Assembly (NCBI GenBank): GCA_009760855.2
Contig: WPIO01000002.1
Span: 15,357,001-15,421,000, forward strand
Length of the DNA: 64,000 bases
Origin: Cristatella mucedo
Lineage: Eukaryota; Bryozoa; Phylactolaemata; Cristatellidae
Direction: 5' to 3'
Part shown: in pieces, positions 31,885 to 45,040 of the stretch
Position numbering within the stretch: the first letter of the stretch is position 1
How the letters are laid out: each line of letters opens with the position of its first letter
The notes under the pieces: generated by a model
What the model was told of the DNA's origin: nothing
The model's database searches: none
The model's input: only the letters and a program-made list of their open reading frames with translations
Position numbers and translations under genes: made by a program

Positions 31885-33808
31885 GAATGCACAGATGCAC
31901 AATCCAAAAATGCTGATGTCGACAATCAACCATCTCCTCAACCGTTCCCAGATTAGCTCCTTACCTGATGATCCTTGTGATGATCTAGCTGATCGCTTCT
32001 CTCAATTCTTTGTGCAGAAGATAGACGAGATCAAGGAATCCATCCCTGCGATGACAACCTCCCCAATAGAATGCTGATCATCGGTTCCTGGCTGCACCTC
32101 AATGTCTGCATTTTAGCAGTTCACTAGTGATCTAGTCCTAAAGTTCGTATCTCAATCTAAGAAGAAAACAAGTCCTCTGGACCCTACTCCCACTGTCGTG
32201 CTCCTACGTTGCATTGATCTGCTGCTGCCATCATAACTAACATCATTCATATGTCATTAGCCTCAGGTCATGTCCCAGCACTTTTCCGAAAAACTGGGCC
32301 ACTTCTCAAGAAAGCGACACTAGACCAGGAGAACTTAAGCAACTACCGCCCAGTCTCCCTTCTACCATTCCTATCAAAGTCACTGGAACGGGTTATGGCA
32401 GACCTGCTGAACTAATATATCGAAACCTCACACCTTGCTAGTAAGTTCCAGTCTGGCTTTAGAGCTAATCACTCCACAGAGTCAGCATTGCTTAGGGTAT
32501 ACAACGACACACTTAGGAATGCAGACATGGGTAGAGTGTCTCTGCTTGTTTTGCTCGATCTTTTGGCAGCTTTTGATACCATCGATCACAAAGTTCTTCT
32601 AGAGCGCCTCTCATCTCTCCTGGGCATCACTGGCACTGCTCTGCAGTGGTTCAGGTCCTATCTCAGTGGGAGACTCCAGAGTATTGACGTGAATGGGCAA
32701 AGATCATCTGAAGTACCTCTGAAATATGGAGTACCTCAGGGGTCAGTGCTAGGTCCGGTTCTTTTCACGGTTTATACTCTGCCTCTTGCTGATGTGATTG
32801 CCAAGCACAACCTAGGCTTTCACTTCTATGCGGATGACACTCAGTTGTACCTTTGCTTTGATACCTCCCAGCCTTCGAGCACCTCAAATTCTCTCAACTT
32901 ACTTGCTGCATGCATTGATGAAATCCGCACATGGATGGCTGCAAATTTTCTAAAACTTAACGATGACAAAACTAACTTACTAGTTATGGGCAAACCCAGT
33001 GTGATCCACAGATTGGAAAGGCTGACTCTCAAAATTGGCTCTGCCAGCAAATCTCCTGTTGAATCTGCTCAAAAATCTAGGTGTCATATTCCAAAGCGAC
33101 CTCTCTTTAGACAACCATATCAGATCCACGGTCAAATCTGCCTATTTTGAGCTTCATAACAGTGCTAAATTTTGGGCTTGTTTAGATAAGGATATCACGT
33201 CCAAGTTGGTCCATGCCTTCGAGACATCCCGTCTCGACTTGTGCAACTCACTGCTTACTGGGCTACCAGCATGTGCGATCAGGCGATTGCAGCTGGTGCA
33301 AAACTCTGTAGCTAGGCTTGGCTGTCGTCAGCGTTGCAGTTGCCTCATTGCTCCAGTTCTCGCCGACCTGCACTGGCTACCAGTCAAGCAACGGATATAA
33401 TTCAAGGTTTTCTTGCTCACTTTTAGGTCCCTCCATTCTATGGCTCCAGCCTATCTCTCAGATATACTCCCCCATCAGGCCAAGCATGGTACAACCCGCT
33501 TTTCGGAAACCAACAGTCTACAAATACCTTGTACAAACCTTAAATCCTTTAGAGACCGTGCATGTACTTCGTTTGCTCCTAAAGCCTGGAACTCCCTCCC
33601 GACCTGTGTCAGAACATCCCCTGACCTGACCACTTTTTAAAGGAACTTAAAAACACACCTATTTAGGAAAGCATTTAGTGGGTCCCTGTGATACGTCCTT
33701 CATGTGCTTATGGGTGCTGACACTATCAATGCTGCCAGTAACCACATTGCATGCTAACCCTGTGCATGTCATACCATATTATTCATTTTTTTTGTTTTTA
33801 AAGCATGA
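31885..33808 (+). mobile_element. CR1/L2-type LINE, reverse transcriptase largely readable
   Basis: The longest LINE copy here. It starts in the linker before the RT (ADRFSQFFVQKIDEIK near 31,990), breaks several times to about 32,480, then has a 220-codon open frame (32,488-33,150). That frame carries motif A LLDLLAAFDTIDH, motif [15 protein letters not shown] and the catalytic [10 protein letters not shown]. After a shift near 33,065 the connection region continues to about 33,640. The 3' UTR is cut at AAGCATGAT (33,808), lacking the usual ATT tail, where R3 copy 2 begins. Inactive copy. Confidence 0.88.
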
Positions 33809-33809
33809 T

Positions 33810-34600
33810 AAAAAAAGCAGCTGTAGCCACCCAATCCGAACCAAGATGTACCGTCCTAATAAAGTCAGTTTTTCCTGGTTGATTCGCATTGGCTAAGCTA
33901 TTCCTTTCACTGAGGAAGGAAGCAGCTGTTGTATATAAGGCACATCATTCACTTACAATGAAGGTTTTGGGCATAATGTAATGTTACGATAGCATTTCAC
34001 CGATTTTCTAAGTGCTTTTTGCTTGCCTGTCTAAATACCTTGCGATTATGGACTATCGGACTGTCATGAGAACCGGAATTTCTAACTATCAGCAATGCCT
34101 AAATATGATGAACTTAAGAGCTATATTTTGACGGAGCAGCTTATAAAACAACTCTGATCAATCTATGCATATGCACAGCACGATGCGTGAATATTTACGA
34201 ATGAGATCGTAGCGTGCCTTATGACGTGGCTATTATAAAAGGCACGATCCAGACCGTAGGCACTCTCACTTTGAGAACATTCTTGGCCGGTTGCTCTTAT
34301 AGCTGACCCTGAGCTGCTAGGCCGGTTTGCCAGTCGGCTGTAGGTCACTAATTGTACCCGCCAAAATGTACATGGCACTGGTGCGATCGTCGTAATACGG
34401 CATTGTCATTTGGGCGGCAATCAGAATATTAAATGCTGCAACACTATCGTTAGAAAATTGCTAGCTATTGTTTGTGCACGTTGCAGGCATTGTGTGGCTA
34501 CCTGAACGGGTGAGAATCGTCCGGTCAAGAAACCGTTGTTTTGACAGGCTAATAACTAGTTTAAATTCGATATAGAAGTATCACGGACAGAGCTTCGAAA
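33810..34600 (+). repeat. Repeat R3, copy 2, uninterrupted
   Basis: Contains CAGTTTTTCCTGGTTGATTC, TTGGGCATAATGTAATGTTA and a TATTATAAAAGGCACG box near 34,228, all shared with copy 1. It shows the pre-insertion structure. Confidence 0.75.
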
Positions 34601-35211
34601 AGAAACACGAGAACAATTGAGACAAACATGCAATTTTTAGACTTACGGAAATAAAAAAGAAACGTGCTGCTACTTAAGAGCTCAACGTGAGTCACTGGAC
34701 AATATCCAAAATAACGAAAGCAGAAAAAGAGATTCACCAGTAAGCACTGACCAAAGGGAATTCAAACAAAAAATAAAGCATGCAAATCCAAGAAGACAAA
34801 GTTGCCGATGCGTCCGTTTTACTATATGCGGCAGCAAATTGCTATGACTAATGGCCCATTAATGACGGAATCCACGTGGTCTCAGCTCAGGGACAAGGCC
34901 GTCGTTCTTCACCGCCGAAGTCGTAAGTACGAGTCCTGTAGCGAGCGATCCTATATTTCTCGCTTCAAGCAGTGGTGATATAGCCAGTAGGGCTTTTCTG
35001 CAGCCATAAAACGGTAATTCTGAATCAGCCTTTCTTTTTATGGAGAAGGCACGGCCGCTAGCAGTGACACTTAGCTGTACGTCATTTGTTACTCCATCAA
35101 ATAGCCGGCTCATGCATCTTAAAATTTAGGATAACCTTTCGTCTATGAAGATTAACTGTTAAAGAGCTGCTGCAGATCATACCTGAGCCAAAATTTAGAT
35201 TTCTAGCGTCT
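34601..35211. other. No gene seen
   Basis: Host-like sequence; a short minus frame at 34,859-35,113 has no recognisable domain. Confidence 0.45.
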
Positions 35212-35347
35212 TGCCCGGTTTGGTCCAGCGGTTAAGATGCTCGCCCCCGACCAAGGTCTGGCTGAGGTCGTGAGCTCGAGCCCGGAGGCGTGTGAATCGC
35301 CAGAATAAAGATTAAGTTCTCTTGGGAGGCCATACAAATGAATTAAA
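35212..35347 (+). mobile_element. tRNA-derived SINE, copy 1
   Basis: A tRNA-like head with an A-box-like TGGTCCAGCGGTTAAGATGC and a B-box-like GAGCTCGAGCCC. The tail reads AGATTAAGTTCTCTTGGGAG ... ACAAATGAATTA. The tail resembles the 3' end of the LINE family in this window, so the LINE probably mobilised it. Second copy at 49,214. Confidence 0.75.
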
Positions 35348-36147
35348 TTTCTTTGTCGTTGCCCACCTTGACTTTAGGATATAGCCGAGTTTTTAGGACT
35401 GACTTTCCTCCTAAATTGGCCAGTATTTTCGATCGATTTCCCATAGATTTGGGTCAATACGTCACCTTAGGTCACAGGGTTTAGGAGGACGAGCCAATTC
35501 GGCTGACTCTTATGAATAAGAATCTGTTTTTAATCTTTGGCTCCTTCCTGATCCAGCAGACCATCCAAATCTAGGAGTGTGTTAGGTGCAATCACACTAA
35601 AAACGAATGGGTGATTAACCCATGCTTGAGTTTATCAAGGCGTTCAGGATAAGTCCTTATTTATGGCGTTTCCGCAGCCTTGGTTTTAAAGGCGATAATA
35701 AGACGTAGAGCTATATTATCTGTTTACAGCTTCTTGAGATGAGTGGCAAGGTAACTAGGAAGCTGATGAACACGCTTTTGAATGGGTAGCCGTCTTGCTG
35801 ATCGTGGTAGCTCTCCTGACTGATTCGAGTGCTGAAATAAGGGCTCCGAGTTGAAGTAACGTTGTTGCTAGGTCGATATGGGTGTCAGGCATATCCCTCT
35901 ATGTGATGGTTTCCTAGAATTCACGTTGTGATGTATCCGATTCACAATAGCTGCGCACTTGGCGTTCATAAATGGCATAAATACTGAGGGCAAGTTGGTA
36001 GAGAACCTGCAAACGTATATTTCCCCTGTTTAAGGAAACCGATTCCATTCGTAGGGGGGGCAGGTAATGTGTCCAGTTGGTACCGCTATGGTGCTCTTTC
36101 TTTTCTAAAATAATGTTGTGTTCCTCGATCATCTGTAAGTCATGTTG
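35348..36147. other. No feature seen
   Basis: Host-like DNA without supported genes or repeats. Confidence 0.45.
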
Positions 36148-36835
36148 TAAGTAACTCGCTGCTTACTGGCCAACCAGCATGTGCGATCAGGCGATTGCAG
36201 CTGGTGCAAAACTCGGCAGCTAGACTTGCCTGTCGTGAGCATCGCAGTTCCCACATTACTCCACTTCTCGCCGACCTGCACTGGCTACCAGTCAAGCAAC
36301 GGACTGACTTCAAGGTTTTGTCGCTCACTTTTAGGTACCTTCATTCTATGGCTCCTGCCTATCTTTCAGATATACTACCCCATCAGACCAAGCATCGTAC
36401 CACCCGCTTTTCGGAATCCAGCAGTCTAGAAATACCTCGTACAAACCTTAAATTCTTTGGAGATCGTGCATTTAGTTCGTATGCTCCCACAGGCTGGAAC
36501 TCCCTCCCGACCTACGTCTGAAGATCCCCCGACCTGGCCACATTTAAAAGGAACCTAAATCACACCTATTTAGGACAGCATTTAGGGGGTCCCTGTGATT
36601 CACCCTTGATGTGCTTATGCGTTCTGACACTGTGCATGCTGCCACTAACCACATTCGCATGCTGACCATGTACATGTCACCCCAACCATATTATTTATTT
36701 TGTTTGTTTTTCAAGTATGATTTTACTTACCATTCAATTGCATTTTACTTTGCCGCAAATGTAAAGCTCCTAGAGAGAGATTAAGTTCTCTGAGGGCGCT
36801 TTATCAAGTGAATTATTATTATTATTGTTATTATA
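36148..36835 (+). mobile_element. CR1/L2-type LINE, 3' part
   Basis: 5'-truncated in the C-terminal connection region (frame readable 36,195-36,521: LQLVQNSAARLAC ... YLSDILPHQTKH), then 3' UTR and ATT repeats. Confidence 0.85.
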
Positions 36836-38499
36836 AGTAAAAGCTTGTTGTGTATGTAGCCTACAATCAAGATCTTGTACCTCGCATTTCAGCAAGGAAA
36901 GTGTTATGTTGTGTATTATGCCTGTGTTTCTATAGTGCAGACCCAATGAAAGTATAATATGTCGCAGAAGGTTTATTTCAGGATCATGATTCGCCGATGT
37001 CTGCATCACCAGATAAATGAGAGCAAACATTAGCTACAATGTTATTTAATGATGAAACCACATCCCCAGGACACCTACCACTGTGAGTAAGACGAACAGA
37101 GCTCAGGTCACTCTGAGCACACTCTCGTTAAACGTGCATCTAAAAGGCCAAATTCGGGAATAAGTCTCAAGAACTTGTCAGCCATGCAAGGGTCATCCAG
37201 AGTCATGGCTCTCTGCCATGGGCAGCTGCTTGTACTCGGCATTCCACGGATAAGACACCAGCTGCAACAGTGGATGGCGATGCAGCTGATAGTTGTGCTC
37301 TAGATGAGTGTAAATAATTTAGGAGACATGCAGCCAGATAGATGACGATTGTCACCGAGTAAAAGTTTTTTCGTGAAGCTAGGATTTTATAAAAATTGTG
37401 CCTGATACTTGTACCTGGTGCTTCGTTGATAGCTCCCAGCGTCACAACGCCGGAGTCAGGTAGTCCGACCAAGCTTTCTGGAGACGAGTAAACAACCATT
37501 GCATTGTTGATTTCCTGCGTCGTGTTCCTGTATATCACCTGCCATTAATCCCGTTTATGGCTTATTTTTTCCAATGTTATGCTATAACAGTATTAAAGTA
37601 GTCACCTCAGGGATACCATTGCCATTCAGCAAACAGTTGAGAAGGATAGACAAGTTAAAACAATAGTGTTCACCAGCGGCTGGTTCAGCAGCAATGTGTG
37701 TCTGCAGCTCTTACATTCTGCTAATTGAGACGTCAAGCCCATATTCAAAAACTTGCCTAGCTTGCATCAAGGTACTGTTATCAACCTTTTCGTGATTGAA
37801 CCTCCTATTGTTGTGTGGCTTCATTAGGGATTGCTCGGCGGAAATGCTTTATCAGGAACTATTCCAAATGGCGTAAGGGTACTCATTGCTGACAGAGGTG
37901 TAGCAGAAGGTATCTCGGGGGTTCCGTTTCGGCAGCTGTGGATTCCAGAAAACTCCGCCGTTACTAATACTTCCATTGCAGCAAACATCCATGTCCAAAA
38001 AACGACGTTGAGCGTGTACCAGTGCCTTCACAACAATGATGAAGGCCTGTTTGTAGTTGTGGCATAACTAATCAATGCCAGTTGGCTTTTGCAATTCAAA
38101 AAGCTTCCCGCCGTTGAAAATAGATAATTGTCTCGTAATATCCTGCTCGTGCATTACTGCACAGGCTGTGGGCGGGACTGAGTCCTACCTGAAATTTGTT
38201 GTGTAAACGTCCTATCTAGGAAAAAACTCGGCGTGCGTCAGGGAAAAAGCTCAGCTGTGTAAGCTCAGCTGGCACATTAGCTGTCTCTGTTTCTCAAAAA
38301 AGTGAGGGAAAGACGCCAAAGACTAGATTTCATTTCTTCATTGCTAATATCACAGAAAAGAAGGCAAAACTAGTGGGGAAATTTGCCGATTCATAATGCT
38401 TTTGAATTGATCGACCGCCTTACCATATCTCAGCAGCAACAGCGCTTGGACAGCTACTCAAATCTGGGCTGATATTTAAATATAATTTCATCGGAGGAT
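36836..38499. other. No gene supported
   Basis: Mixed host sequence. Short frames at 37,203-37,538 (-) and 37,831-38,067 (+) show no domain or splice structure that I can defend. Confidence 0.4.
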
Positions 38500-41455
38500 T
38501 AAAATAGAGGCAGTGGCCAGCGTCGTGGAGCCGGGCGCAGCATTCGAGCTCGAGACGCAATGTTTGGTGCACTAGTACGACGCGGATGACGACGCGATAG
38601 ATATACCTGTCTATCCTCAGACCTACAGAGGAGTGGTCGCCAAGTTTTGAGCCCTCTTCCGGCGCCGACCAGGTTTAACGGAACTTGTCTACCACCATAT
38701 TCCAACAGATAGCAGGGCAAAAGTATGCGTCCCTTTGCGACGAATTCCACAGCAATTGCGAGATGAGATCATGGTGCAACCTAGTACTATGCTAGAGCAG
38801 GGTATCATCAGGCTGAGCTCAAGCCCATTGCTGGCGACAGCTGTTTACAAGCCCAAGTTAAATGGCGACGTGCGTATAGCAGTAGACCATAGAGAGCTTA
38901 ATAAACGTACTCCAAAGGACGCTTATCCCTTGCCATTGCCGGACGAAACTCAGGATCACCTCCATGGCTTTAGCGTCTTCAGCACCCTGGAAATGAATAC
39001 GTGATACTGGCAGGTACCGGTTCATCCCAACGATGCTCAAAAGACGCCCAGGCCACAAAGTACACAACTACACCCAGAACTTTGTGCATTCGCCTTCTTA
39101 GAAATGCCATTTGGATTATCCGGGGCTCAGGCCACATTCAAGTGGTAAATGGAATCGGTTTTGCGCGATTTGCCTCTCGTTTCTATTTATTTGACGACGT
39201 GATGGTCCCCAGCTGCAGCGAGATGGAGCCCATCAACCACTTGAATGTGGTGTTTTACAGGCTGCAGGAAGCCGGATTGATGCTGTTCGGAAGTAAATGC
39301 CATATTGCACAGGCGGATGTAAACTATCTCGGGCATGTCTTTGACCGGAACGGCATGCGCCCTGACCCGGAGAAAATGTGCCAAGTCAGCGACTGGCCAG
39401 CACCAACGTCAGTGCCATAGCTTTGCACGCTTCTGGTCTTGGAGTTTTACTATCGCCAGTTCATCAAAGGGTCTGCTGAGTTGGCCGCCCCTTTGCATGC
39501 ACCGCTTGCGTCTGAGACGCCATACACTTGGGAGCAGACGCAGCCACAGCCCTTCGAGCTATTGAGGGAGGCGCTGGCCACGGCCCCGGAGCTTGCCTAA
39601 CCGACGACTGCCGAGCCTTTCGTCGTCTCGACCGACGCCAGTGACCAAGGTCTTGGTGCAATATTGGAGCAAGGAGGCCGAGTGCTGGCGCTCAAGAGCC
39701 GTGCCTTGTCTCCTAGTGAACGAAACTAGAGCACCATCCAAAAAGATAGCCTGTCACCCATATGCGCCTTGAAGGAGTTTAGGCACTAACACCTGGGCCG
39801 AAGATTTGAGGCCAGAACCGATTATGTCCCCGCTCGTCTGGCTCAATGGCCAGAAAGCACAGGGGATCGTGAAGCGCTGGGCTGTCGCCTTGCAGTATTT
39901 GAGTTTGACACCATATACAGAAGAGCGGAGATTAACATTCACGCAGATGCTCAGTCGCACCGGCCAACTGAGAATCTGCCAGCGTGTCTCGTCGAGGTTC
40001 GACAGGTGGAAAAGGTAAGCGACCTCAGAGAGACGCAGCGGCGAGACCGGTTTTTGGAGGCTGTGCTAGACACACTGGAGGCCGGTTCAAACCGAGCACC
40101 ACGTTGGACCCGTCATCTATTAGGGCGGTTCCGACAAACGTATAGGGAGCAAAAACTGGTCGATGGCGTCCTTCACCGCTAGTTTTCCCCCTCAACCAGG
40201 AGCCGAATATAGATATGCTTTGGTCGCCCCCCCCCAGCACGTCGAGAAGAACTGCTGACACGACATCGTGACGACAGTGATCACCAAGGCGTATAACGGG
40301 CGTACGTCCGACTGCGAGACCACGCTTATTAGGTCAATATGAGCCGAGGCGTCGTGCGATATTGCCGGTCATGTCAGGTATGAAAATCGGTTAATGGGAC
40401 GCAGCTCGCTAACGCCCCGCTGTTACCGATATCGGTAGGACAGCCGTCGGACATAATAGATGTGGACATTTTGAAGGTTGCCATATCAGGACCCGCCGCA
40501 AATACCTACTAGTATTGCAGGACAGCTTCTCGAAACGGCTCAAGGCCGCGAATTTGCGAGACACATAGGCGGGGACAGCTCGGAAGGCCCTCTTAAACAT
40601 TTTCGTTCGTTTTGGTACGTCGCATTATCTGCACTCTTACCAGGGCAGAAATTTCGAGGCTACAGTAGTAACCTAGCTCTGCTATGCTTTTGGCATACGC
40701 AAGACGCGAGCGACGCCTTACCACCAACAGGGCGACGGCTTGGTAGAAAGAGCCAACCGAGCGGTACTTACCATGCTGTGAACCTCCTGTCCACGCTCAG
40801 CTGGGCAGTGGGAGAGCCATCTTCCACGGCTTTCGTTTGCTTACCGGATGGCTCGGCATTAGGCTACGGGCAATAGCATTGTCGAGCTGAGGCTTGGCCG
40901 TGAGCCGCAGCGCCTCGATAACCTTGTGGAGGGCGCACAATATTCAGGCACTACACCTGCAGCGTATTGCCACCCGCTTAGTGGAAAGCTCGCCGAATTC
41001 AGAGAGCTAGTTGATGCTCAGCTGGCTCAAAGCGCCAAAGATGCGCAGCGCCGGCGGCAACTGAAAACACCACCGGCATATCGTTCCGGAGATCCGGTGC
41101 GGCTTTGGAATAGTCGACCAAGGCACAAACTCGCACTGCGATGGCTCGGCGGCTGGAGAGTGGAGACGGTTCTGGGACCGGTCACCTCGCGAATCAGAAA
41201 TGACGCCGGCGATCGAAAGGTCGAGCATCTCGATAAAGTTCAGGTGCGACTTCCAAGGCGACAAGAGATTAGTCTCGTCGTGACCATTGAGTAGGTCGAG
41301 ACTGAACGAGATGCTAGGAGAGAGGCCTCGAATGCCGGCTCGGGGCCACCGTCCCCTGAGGAAGTCGAGAGCGCCAGGGAGCCGACGGCTGCACGAGTTT
41401 CGGGCCTCGAGCACCGCCCCAGCCTGTCAGGCTGGTGGACTATGTGCTTTTTTGA
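38500..41455 (+). mobile_element. Ty3/gypsy retroelement pol, degraded
   Basis: Order RT, RNase H, integrase. RT: YHHIPTDSRAKVCVPLRRIP (38,692), then KLNGDVRIAVDHRELN, DAYPLPLPD, FSTLEMN, EMPFGLSGAQATF (39,100) and a YLFDDVMV catalytic box (39,187; one Asp pair kept). RNase H: PFVVSTDASDQGLGAIL (39,615) and HADAQSHRP (39,943). Integrase: a broken core near 40,440-40,870 and a GPY/F-type C-terminal module LALRWLGGWRVETVLGPVTS (41,126). More than ten stops and shifts make it inactive. No upstream gag or 5' LTR was recognised. Confidence 0.85.
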
Positions 41456-41469
41456 CATTCAATTGAGAA

Positions 41470-41741
41470 AAGGATGTTGTGTGCACCTGTTGCTTCTCGG
41501 CCACAAGTGTATGCCCCACCTGCTGCAGGTGGTTGAGCAATCGACTTGGTGCAGCCCTTGATGTAAGCATGTAGCCCAACGCAGATGCACTCCCTTATCT
41601 GTGGTGAGTCAGCCCGGTATACGTACCCGATGGGGAAATAACGATCGATTTGCGTTCACTGCTCATGTTCTCCCGATCTCGTATTCACGTCTCCGTGAGA
41701 CTCCACTAGCGCCCCTGCAGCCGGAGACACAGTAACGTAAC
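41470..41741 (+). mobile_element. Putative 3' LTR of the Ty3/gypsy element
   Basis: Begins near TGTTGTGTGCACC after the pol stop and ends GGAGACACAGTAACGTAACA, with GGGGAAATAACG in the middle. The last 150 bp or so match 23,441-23,606. The 5' partner LTR was not found, so the ends are approximate. Confidence 0.4.
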
Positions 41742-42029
41742 ACATCCCACTTTCTCTTTGTTGCGTAACACGAAGTCTATTGGCTACTTAATGTGCACGC
41801 AAAGCCGCTTAGGCTGTGAGTGAGCTATCAACAACTCTCCTGCGTAACACCCACGTAGTCCGTACGGATTTGTGGAGTTACAGACGGAGATATATTACAT
41901 TGCATTCATATGTAAAGTGCCCGAGAAGAGAATTACAAGTCTTTTCTGTCGTATTTAAATGCTTTTCAACACACAATTGGGTATCTAAGAGTTGTAAACC
42001 GATCTCCCATTATTGGCGTCAATAAGATC

Positions 42030-42536
42030 TTACCCCGGAGCTGCCCCTTGTAACTAAAATGGCCCACTGCTTACGCTAAACCTAATTCTCTTGAAACTAC
42101 TAGTGAATATTGGGGTTTTGCGTTGTCGTTGGACGCATGGCTTCTCGTGGTCGTTCAAAGAACCATTAAATCTGGCTCAAAGCGCCGTGGGCCCAAGCTT
42201 CAAACCATGCAACGGAGTCATGCTGGAGTTGCGATCGAGATGTAATTATTTATACCACAGCCTACGAAAGAGCCGCGCTTAAATATTGTCTGACAGAACC
42301 AGGCAGGAGACCCCTGCCCACCTTGACTAGCCAATCAGAGCGTAGCGTTCCTACTGCTAGGTGTCAGCAACAATGCTAACCGATGAGACCGCAGCGTTCC
42401 TGAGCTGCAGACGACAGAAGCTCCGGTTAGCATTAATGTCTGCGAAACTCGAGTTGAAGATTAAACGTTTTTCAGTTCGCTTGAGTTTTGAGTGTTCCAA
42501 GTAGTTTGATGTTTCACAATACCGACCCACTTACCC
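42030..42536 (+). mobile_element. LTR-like insertion in R1 copy 2
   Basis: Absent from copy 1. Its right half (CAGCGTTCC ... GCAGACGACAGAAGC ... AATGTCTGCGA) resembles 31,190-31,290, the tail of the Ty3-like remnant. It may be a solo LTR; its ends are not resolved. Confidence 0.35.
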
Positions 42537-43156
42537 TTACAACCAATAATCTTGGCCGCCGGGCTGCCCAACATTAGGAACTAATCCATGAAGCTTGAAA
42601 AGCAGTCATAGCATTCTTTTCCGCCTGCCGGGGTCAATTTGTGTGCAACTAAACGCACAACACTCATTGAGTGGGTTCTGCAGATTTGACGTACTTAGTT
42701 ACGGTCGCTTCACGCGATGGACGTCCTTGCAAAGCCGAGCTGGATTCCGGCCGCTACATGCTTATAATTGTTTCTAAGCCAGCCTCTGCCCAGCTACGCC
42801 TGCTGGGCCTCATATCCTTCGGGAGTTACCCTTGAACCGGCCGACCACCCGACATACCGTGGTTTCCAGGTTACGATTAACATGGTATATTTTGCAACCC
42901 GCCCGACGACACGCTCACACACACGCTCTCCAGAGCTACTGTTTGGCGCTCTGTTCCGCCCAGTAAAGACGCATTACTGCGAATGTGTGTTTCTTAGCAG
43001 CATTTCGCCATTAGAACATAGACACGTTTGACATACCAATAACTATAAAATATTCGTATTGCACCCTCATAGAACCTTCCTAGGTGCATCAAGTTTGCTG
43101 TAATAGAAGCACGATCAAAAGATCAGCAGTGGCATGCATGATTAACAAGCGTGTAG

Positions 43157-43735
43157 ATATGAATGCCACCAGCAATGCACTTCTGTGGGCATGGACCGCT
43201 TCCACCCATCCCGCCTATGCCGCCGCGACCAGACCGGATGACTAAGCTGGCTTTCTTCTCCAGCCTCCATCCGGTCATGCGGTCTTGCGGAATGTGGGCG
43301 TCAGTTGCTCTGGCGCTCAGGCTGCAAGCGCATTCGTACGGCCCAGTCGCGAGCGTCGAGAACTGCCGGCGACCGGGGCGGCACGCAGACTCGGGCTAGT
43401 TTCTCGTCGATGGACGGCGCCAACTTCAGACAAGCAGCGATGGCAGCCACGGTTAGAAGCAAGAGTGAGGACGATGAGGCCGCTGAGCCCTGGGGCAACG
43501 CCGGTCGCGGCCTTGACGCCTGCGGACCCGACGACGACTGCAGTCCGTCCACGCGATTGGTGAGCGGGACTGTCGCCGTGCCGCCACCGCCGCTCCTCCC
43601 GCCGCTGTTTGTGCCGCCGCTGCTGCTTCTACCTCTGTCGCCGCTACCGCCGCAGCCGCAGTAGCCGCAGCGGTGGCGGAGCTTCCCTTAGCGCGTAACG
43701 CCGATCGCCGAGCGTCCCCGAAAGAATGCCGCAGG
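43157..43735. other. GC-rich core of R1, copy 2
   Basis: Near-identical partner of 24,765-25,330. It carries a 2-base deletion and a CTACCGCC to CAGTAGCC change relative to copy 1, which introduces a stop in one + strand frame. Confidence 0.5.
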
Positions 43736-45040
43736 TTTGGAAGAAGGTACGGTCGAAGTTATGGTGAACAGACTGGCTTGTGGGCCCCGAATTCTATGCC
43801 GCGGTGATATTGAATGCCACGGCGATACGAGACGACCTTCGCTAACCTTAACGCTTGCAGAGTAGCTGATTATTTTAAGCGAGATACTAGTAATTATTAG
43901 TTAGCCCAGGGTTTCGCACTATCTTCTGGGTTAAACGAATTCCACTTCCATTTATTATCTAGAGACCTTTAACGGTATGTAGTTTTGACCTGCCATCTCC
44001 AAAAATTTGGTAAAACGTCCGTACGTTTAGTTTTGTATCTTCAAAAGATTTACACTCAATTATTCCGAAACCATTAACTGGTATCCCCTTGACTTAAAAT
44101 GCGGATGGACTCGTTTTCCCTGCAGGGCTGGTAGGCAAAGGCAGCTAGAGCAGTGGGGCCGGCAGGGGCCTATCTCAATACGCGTTGAATTCCTAGAAAA
44201 TCACCAGAATCAGAGTTTGTGTCCTTCCAAGAATTAGTTCTGAGTAGGCGCGGCTTGATTAGATTTACAGACCGTGAAAAAGTGTACCGGGTGGTGCATT
44301 TTGGAAAGCCCGCTGAAGAATTCTGGCGATCGTTGCTGAGGTTTGCCTAACTACAAAGGCTTATTGGGGATCGTGAGCACGACGTCGCGGCACGATGAAG
44401 GACAAACTCCCCCTTCATGAGTGAGTTCCGGTACTGACGAGGATGACTGTGTCGCAAGCAGGCAAACGGAAGCGGGCGAGCGTTAACACTAATGCAGTAG
44501 CCGTCGTGGAAGCAGCTCCGGAGTGCGAGAAGAGAAAATAAGATAAGGAGATAGAGGAAGTGGATGACATGCGTACAGGCAGACGCACATGCAAGAATCG
44601 AATATCTCGGCAAGGATACGTCACGAGCCGGCATAGAGCACGCCCATTACGCGGACGGAACGTCGGATGGGGGCGGCCTATGCAGCAGTGAACTGGTTGC
44701 CAGGCTTCTAGCTAAGATGGGTGGAGCTAGTCCCAGTAAGCAGGCTACTCCTTCGTTATGTTCGTAGAGCTGAGTGTTAATGTTTATTGGTAAGGGCTTC
44801 TGGCTATTGATATGCTTTCTTGGTGAGTGTTGACAATGGTATACGCGACCGCTTTCTCACACGTTCCATAGGTGACTGGCTGGTGACTACTTATTAGCTT
44901 TTCTTCGCATCTTGCTAAAGCTATTACTTTTTTAGGCATTTGACTGCAATATGATTTTTCAGTTAGTGTTCTTTAAATTGCGTTCATTGTCTCCATAGGG
45001 GCTGCCTTAGCAACTGTGACAATGCTCGCGAGTTTATTAG

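Larger units (their letters stand above)
41590..45040 (+). repeat. Composite repeat R1, copy 2
   Basis: Homologous to 23,441-27,190. Differences: the right arm of the foldback element is missing and about 500 bp of other sequence (42,030-42,536) stand in its place; a block corresponding to 25,445-25,965 of copy 1 is absent near 43,855; and the last 395 bp or so (44,648-45,040) are inverted. Confidence 0.8.

Noticed and set aside
35212-35290. Possible functional tRNA gene
   Set aside because: A and B box-like elements are present but a proper cloverleaf is not, and the shared tail with a second copy at 49,214 identifies a SINE.
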